64,000 nucleotides of DNA from Adlercreutzia sp. ZJ176. Lineage in GTDB: Bacteria > Actinomycetota > Coriobacteriia > Coriobacteriales > Eggerthellaceae. Positions 61,526 through 64,000 of the stretch are shown here, one piece after another. Position 1 is the first letter of the stretch. Each line of letters starts with the position of its first letter. The notes beneath the pieces are model-generated. The model did not search any database, was not told the DNA's origin, and was given only the letters and a program-made list of their open reading frames with translations. The stretch is taken from assembly GCF_011038975.1 (NCBI RefSeq), contig NZ_JAAKEC010000010.1:59157-123156 (forward strand). Reading direction: 5' to 3'. A program made the translations under genes and the position numbers.

Positions 61526-61848
61526 TTCGCCAACACCACCACGTTGGGCATCACGTTGCCCGCGAACACGCTGTAGGTGATCACGTAGTCGCTGTGGTTC
61601 ACCACCAGCCCGTAGTTGTCCTCGAGGTAGGTGAGCGAGGAGGGGTAGGACCCCTCGATCGCGCAGCACTGCTTCGCGCTGCTCAGGATGGCGTTGCGCA
61701 CCGACACCTCGCCCTGCTCGCGCAGCGACGCGCTGATCTGGCCGTATGCGAACCATCCCGCCACCACGACGAGCACGGCCGCAACGAGCGCGCCCATGCG
61801 CCGCCGCGTTCGGCGCCTTGCCTGTTCTCGTGTAAGCTCGCGATGCAT
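61522..61848 (-). CDS. Small pilin-like protein, pilus cluster
   Basis: 108 aa. An Arg-rich head (REQARRRTRRR), a span at about 18-36 (MGALVAAVLVVVAGWFAYG) and a small external domain containing adjacent Cys-Cys (KQCCAIEGSYPSSL). The AIEGSYPSSLTYLEDNYG segment is a typical type II pseudopilin/pilin GxYP motif. It overlaps the next gene by 4 bp. Confidence 0.75.
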   Translation of the reverse strand: MHRELTREQARRRTRRRMGALVAAVLVVVAGWFAYGQISASLREQGEVSVRNAILSSAKQCCAIEGSYPSSLTYLEDNYGLVVNHSDYVITYSVFAGNVMPNVVVLAK

Positions 61849-61852
61849 GGCG

Positions 61853-62938
61853 CTATCCTATCGAGCTCATGATGCCGATCAGCGGGAGCATCACGGCGAT
61901 CAGCGTAGCGCCGATGCTCACGGTCAAAAACGCCGCCAGCGTCGGCTCCACGCTGTCGATCACGCTGTCGATGCGGGTGACGGCGTCGTCGAAGAACGTG
62001 TCGGACAAGCTCGAGAGCACGGTCTCCAAGCTGCCCGTGCGGGAGCCCACCATGAGCATGCGCGCGTACATGGGCTCGAGCACGCCGCTCTCGGAGATGG
62101 CCTGCGGGAGGCTCTTGCCCTGCGCGGGGTCAACCATGACGTCGCGCGCCCGCGCGAGCTCGTCGTGCAGCTCGGCGTGCTCGACCATGTCGACCGCGCG
62201 CTGCATGGCCGTGTCGGTGTCGATGCCGGCCGAGATGAACGTGGCCAGCGCCGCGGTGAAGCGCGCGATGGCGATCTGGCGCATGGGGTCGCGCGTGGCC
62301 GGCACCTTCTCGAGCAGGTGCACGAGCTTCTCGCGCCCGCCCGGCGTCGAGCCCACGGCCATGCCCACGAGCACGAGCACCGTGCACAAAAGCGTGACGG
62401 CGAGCGCCGCCCAGCCGATGATGATGGACACGTTCACGTAGGCGAACGAGCCGGCGGTCAGGTCGCCCGAGAGGCCCTCGTACACGTCGACGAACACGGG
62501 CAGGATCACCGCCGCGGCGAACAGCAGGATCACTGACATCACGCAGAGGAGCGCAGCCGGGTACGCGATGGCGCTGCGCGTCTTGGCGTAGAGGCGGTCT
62601 TCCTCGTCGTAGTGCTTCGCCAAGCTCCACAGCACGCTCTCGAGGCGGCCCGAGCTCTCGCCCGCGGCCACCATGTTCACCAGATGGGCGGGGAACGCGC
62701 CGCTGAGCTCGAGCGCCTTCGCGAGCGGCCTCCCCTCGACGAGCGCTGCGTACACGTCGCCGCATGCGGCCTTGAAGCCTCCGGCGTCCTCCTGGGCGCC
62801 CTTGCGCGCGCCGGCGCCCTGCTGCTCCTCGCCGAGCAGGTACAGCGCCTCGTCCGTCTGGATGCCGGCGGAGTACATGATGGCCAGGCTCTCGCAGAAG
62901 GCGGAAAGCGCGCCGCTTTCGAGCATCTTTGTTGCCAT
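61853..62938 (-). CDS. Type IV pilus / type II secretion platform protein (PilC/GspF-like)
   Basis: 361-aa inner-membrane platform protein with two GspF domains. Domain 1 (about 10-130) has ESLAIMYSAGIQTDEAL; the spans follow at about 132-165 and 185-215; domain 2 has FTAALATFISAGIDTDTAM and ends in two spans. ATG 62938 has GGAGCG upstream. It would anchor the ATPase to the pilins encoded downstream. Confidence 0.9.
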   Translation of the reverse strand: MATKMLESGALSAFCESLAIMYSAGIQTDEALYLLGEEQQGAGARKGAQEDAGGFKAACGDVYAALVEGRPLAKALELSGAFPAHLVNMVAAGESSGRLESVLWSLAKHYDEEDRLYAKTRSAIAYPAALLCVMSVILLFAAAVILPVFVDVYEGLSGDLTAGSFAYVNVSIIIGWAALAVTLLCTVLVLVGMAVGSTPGGREKLVHLLEKVPATRDPMRQIAIARFTAALATFISAGIDTDTAMQRAVDMVEHAELHDELARARDVMVDPAQGKSLPQAISESGVLEPMYARMLMVGSRTGSLETVLSSLSDTFFDDAVTRIDSVIDSVEPTLAAFLTVSIGATLIAVMLPLIGIMSSIG

Positions 62939-63021
62939 GTCCGTGTTCGCTCCTTGTCTTTCTGTCTCTCTGTGTCTCAATCTCGGTGTCTCTGAGCTGC
63001 TGTTTGCCTGGTCGCGCGATG

Positions 63022-64000
63022 TCAGTAGACGTATCGGTCGGTGTACGAGCTGCCGTCGCCCACGAAGTCTGCCGACCCGCCGGCGGCGAACGTCAAGTCG
63101 ACGCGCGTCCAGGTGTTCTCGCTCACGGTGAAGCTCGCGGCAACCCAGCTCCCGTCGATGTACACCATGTTCCAGGCATGGTAGATTCCGTCGGGAGCCA
63201 CGTCGCCGGTGACTATCTTGCAGGGGATGCCGACGCTGCGCAGCATGGCCGCCGTGAGCGACGCGTAGTCGAAGCAGATGCCGCTCTTCGAGGCGATGGT
63301 GGCGTCGGGGTCGGGCACGTAGCCGGTGGCGTCGACGAGGGAGGCGGCCTTCTGCTCGTCGTACGTCACGTTGGCGCACACCCACTCGCATATGGCCCGC
63401 AGCGCGTCGCCTTCGTTCTGCGCGCCCGCGACGAGCTGGCTGGCGAGGCGCGTGCTCTCGCTCGCCTCGTCGAAGTCGCAGAAGCGGTTGGGCCGGAGGA
63501 AGGGCTGGAACTCGTCGGCGAGCTGCACGGTGGCCGGCACCTGGTCGGACAGCGCCGCGTAGCGCGTGCCCGAGGTGTTCTCCCACACGCAGAAGGTGTA
63601 GCTGCCGTCGCCCATGTTCAGCGGGCACGCGATGGGGGTGCCGTCGCCGGGGAGGTCGTAGTAGTAGCTGACGCCGCCCTGCGCCACCTCGAACTTCAGG
63701 CGCGCCGACGAGGTGGCCGAGACGGCCACGTAGCCCTCGCTCGTGTGCGAGGTGTCGATGAGCGCGCCGTTGCTGTTCACGGCAGCGGCGGCGTCGAAGG
63801 GGGCCAGCGCGGGCGCGGCCTGCTCGAAGGCGGCTCCCGAGGTCGTGCCGCCCGTGGCCGCGTTCGAGCTCGCGCCCTGCGCGTTCCCGCCGCACGCCGC
63901 GAGGGACAGCGCCGCCGCCAGCGCGAGGGCCGCCGCGAGCAGCGCGCGGGCGGCGCGCGGGATGCCGCGGTGCGCCGGGCGCGCGGAGCGCGCGGCGGTG
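63022..64000 (-). CDS. Transglutaminase-like lipoprotein, 5' end outside window
   Basis: The frame remains open to the end of the window. Upstream of the first GTG, it encodes a hydrophobic, Ala/Leu-rich signal ending L-S-L-A-A-C, a lipobox, then Gly/Asn/Ser-rich sequence, so the GTG at 63780 is not the start. The mature part ends with a transglutaminase-like fold: the catalytic Cys in SGICFDYASL, His in HAWNMVY and a later Asp in WTRVDLTF. Such extracellular domains act as cysteine proteases or cross-linkers. It is upstream of the pilus genes in the same direction. Confidence 0.85.
   Translation of the reverse strand, partial: TAARSARPAHRGIPRAARALLAAALALAAALSLAACGGNAQGASSNAATGGTTSGAAFEQAAPALAPFDAAAAVNSNGALIDTSHTSEGYVAVSATSSARLKFEVAQGGVSYYYDLPGDGTPIACPLNMGDGSYTFCVWENTSGTRYAALSDQVPATVQLADEFQPFLRPNRFCDFDEASESTRLASQLVAGAQNEGDALRAICEWVCANVTYDEQKAASLVDATGYVPDPDATIASKSGICFDYASLTAAMLRSVGIPCKIVTGDVAPDGIYHAWNMVYIDGSWVAASFTVSENTWTRVDLTFAAGGSADFVGDGSSYTDRYVY

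Noticed and set aside
63022..63780. Complete 252-aa protein starting at GTG 63780
   Set aside because: The same frame continues upstream through a signal peptide with a lipobox, so the gene is truncated by the window edge.

Overview
The window is a 64-kb stretch of a high-GC genome that looks chromosomal. Its gene content points to an anaerobic actinobacterium of the Coriobacteriia, most likely Eggerthellaceae. The evidence is a multi-membrane-span LuxR regulator, a tungsten-type aldehyde:ferredoxin oxidoreductase beside a molybdopterin/ferredoxin/NrfD enzyme operon, and a MocR-type vitamin B6 regulator. This placement is inference from gene families; no rRNA or other marker gene lies in the window, and I saw no tRNA gene.

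Layout. 1-2522: amino-acid ABC importer (binding lipoprotein, permease, ATPase). 2833-5899: HtrA protease and an aminotransferase. 6133-12231: flavoprotein, ABC exporter with TetR regulator, MarR regulator, Mop-domain molybdate-binding protein, and an MNT/HEPN toxin-antitoxin pair. 12440-23723: LuxR membrane regulator, an unknown 552-aa protein, a repeat-rich gap, aldehyde ferredoxin oxidoreductase, and a divergent four-gene Mo-enzyme operon. A 17-bp palindrome before luxR recurs between the two redox units, suggesting a regulatory link. 24154-29069: vitamin B6 island (pdxT, pdxS and a MocR/PdxR-like regulator) with in-frame insertions, a 160-bp element with perfect 30-bp inverted ends, and two exact parS-like palindromes inside the regulator gene. 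29498-40764: cysK, OafA-like acyltransferase, a large MacB-like ABC protein, ferritin, ZIP transporter, a membrane protein with a Pro/Gln-rich tail, and an iron alcohol dehydrogenase, interrupted by a dense inverted-repeat array.

41040-47311 is the most distinctive accessory block. It holds a 56-aa secreted peptide gene too short for a routine ORF cut-off, a lipoprotein, an ABC ATPase, a second exported protein and three membrane proteins. An ECF sigma factor with its membrane-anchored anti-sigma factor converges on them. It is visibly richer in A/T than its surroundings and is my best candidate for an undescribed peptide export, sensing or immunity system. A Phd/RelE-type toxin-antitoxin pair with iteron-like repeats follows.

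48560-52682: small membrane protein, 23S rRNA methyltransferase, tilS and a maf gene with a repeat-built N-terminus. 53068-58686: a complete phosphorelay (REC-HD-GYP-GGDEF protein, Hpt protein, double-receiver hybrid kinase) that should connect a sensor to cyclic-di-GMP. 58758-64000 (minus strand): a compact type IV pilus-like cluster (PilT-like ATPase, four small single-span pilin-like proteins, PilC-like platform protein), read in the order of a transglutaminase-like lipoprotein first, whose 5' end lies beyond the window.
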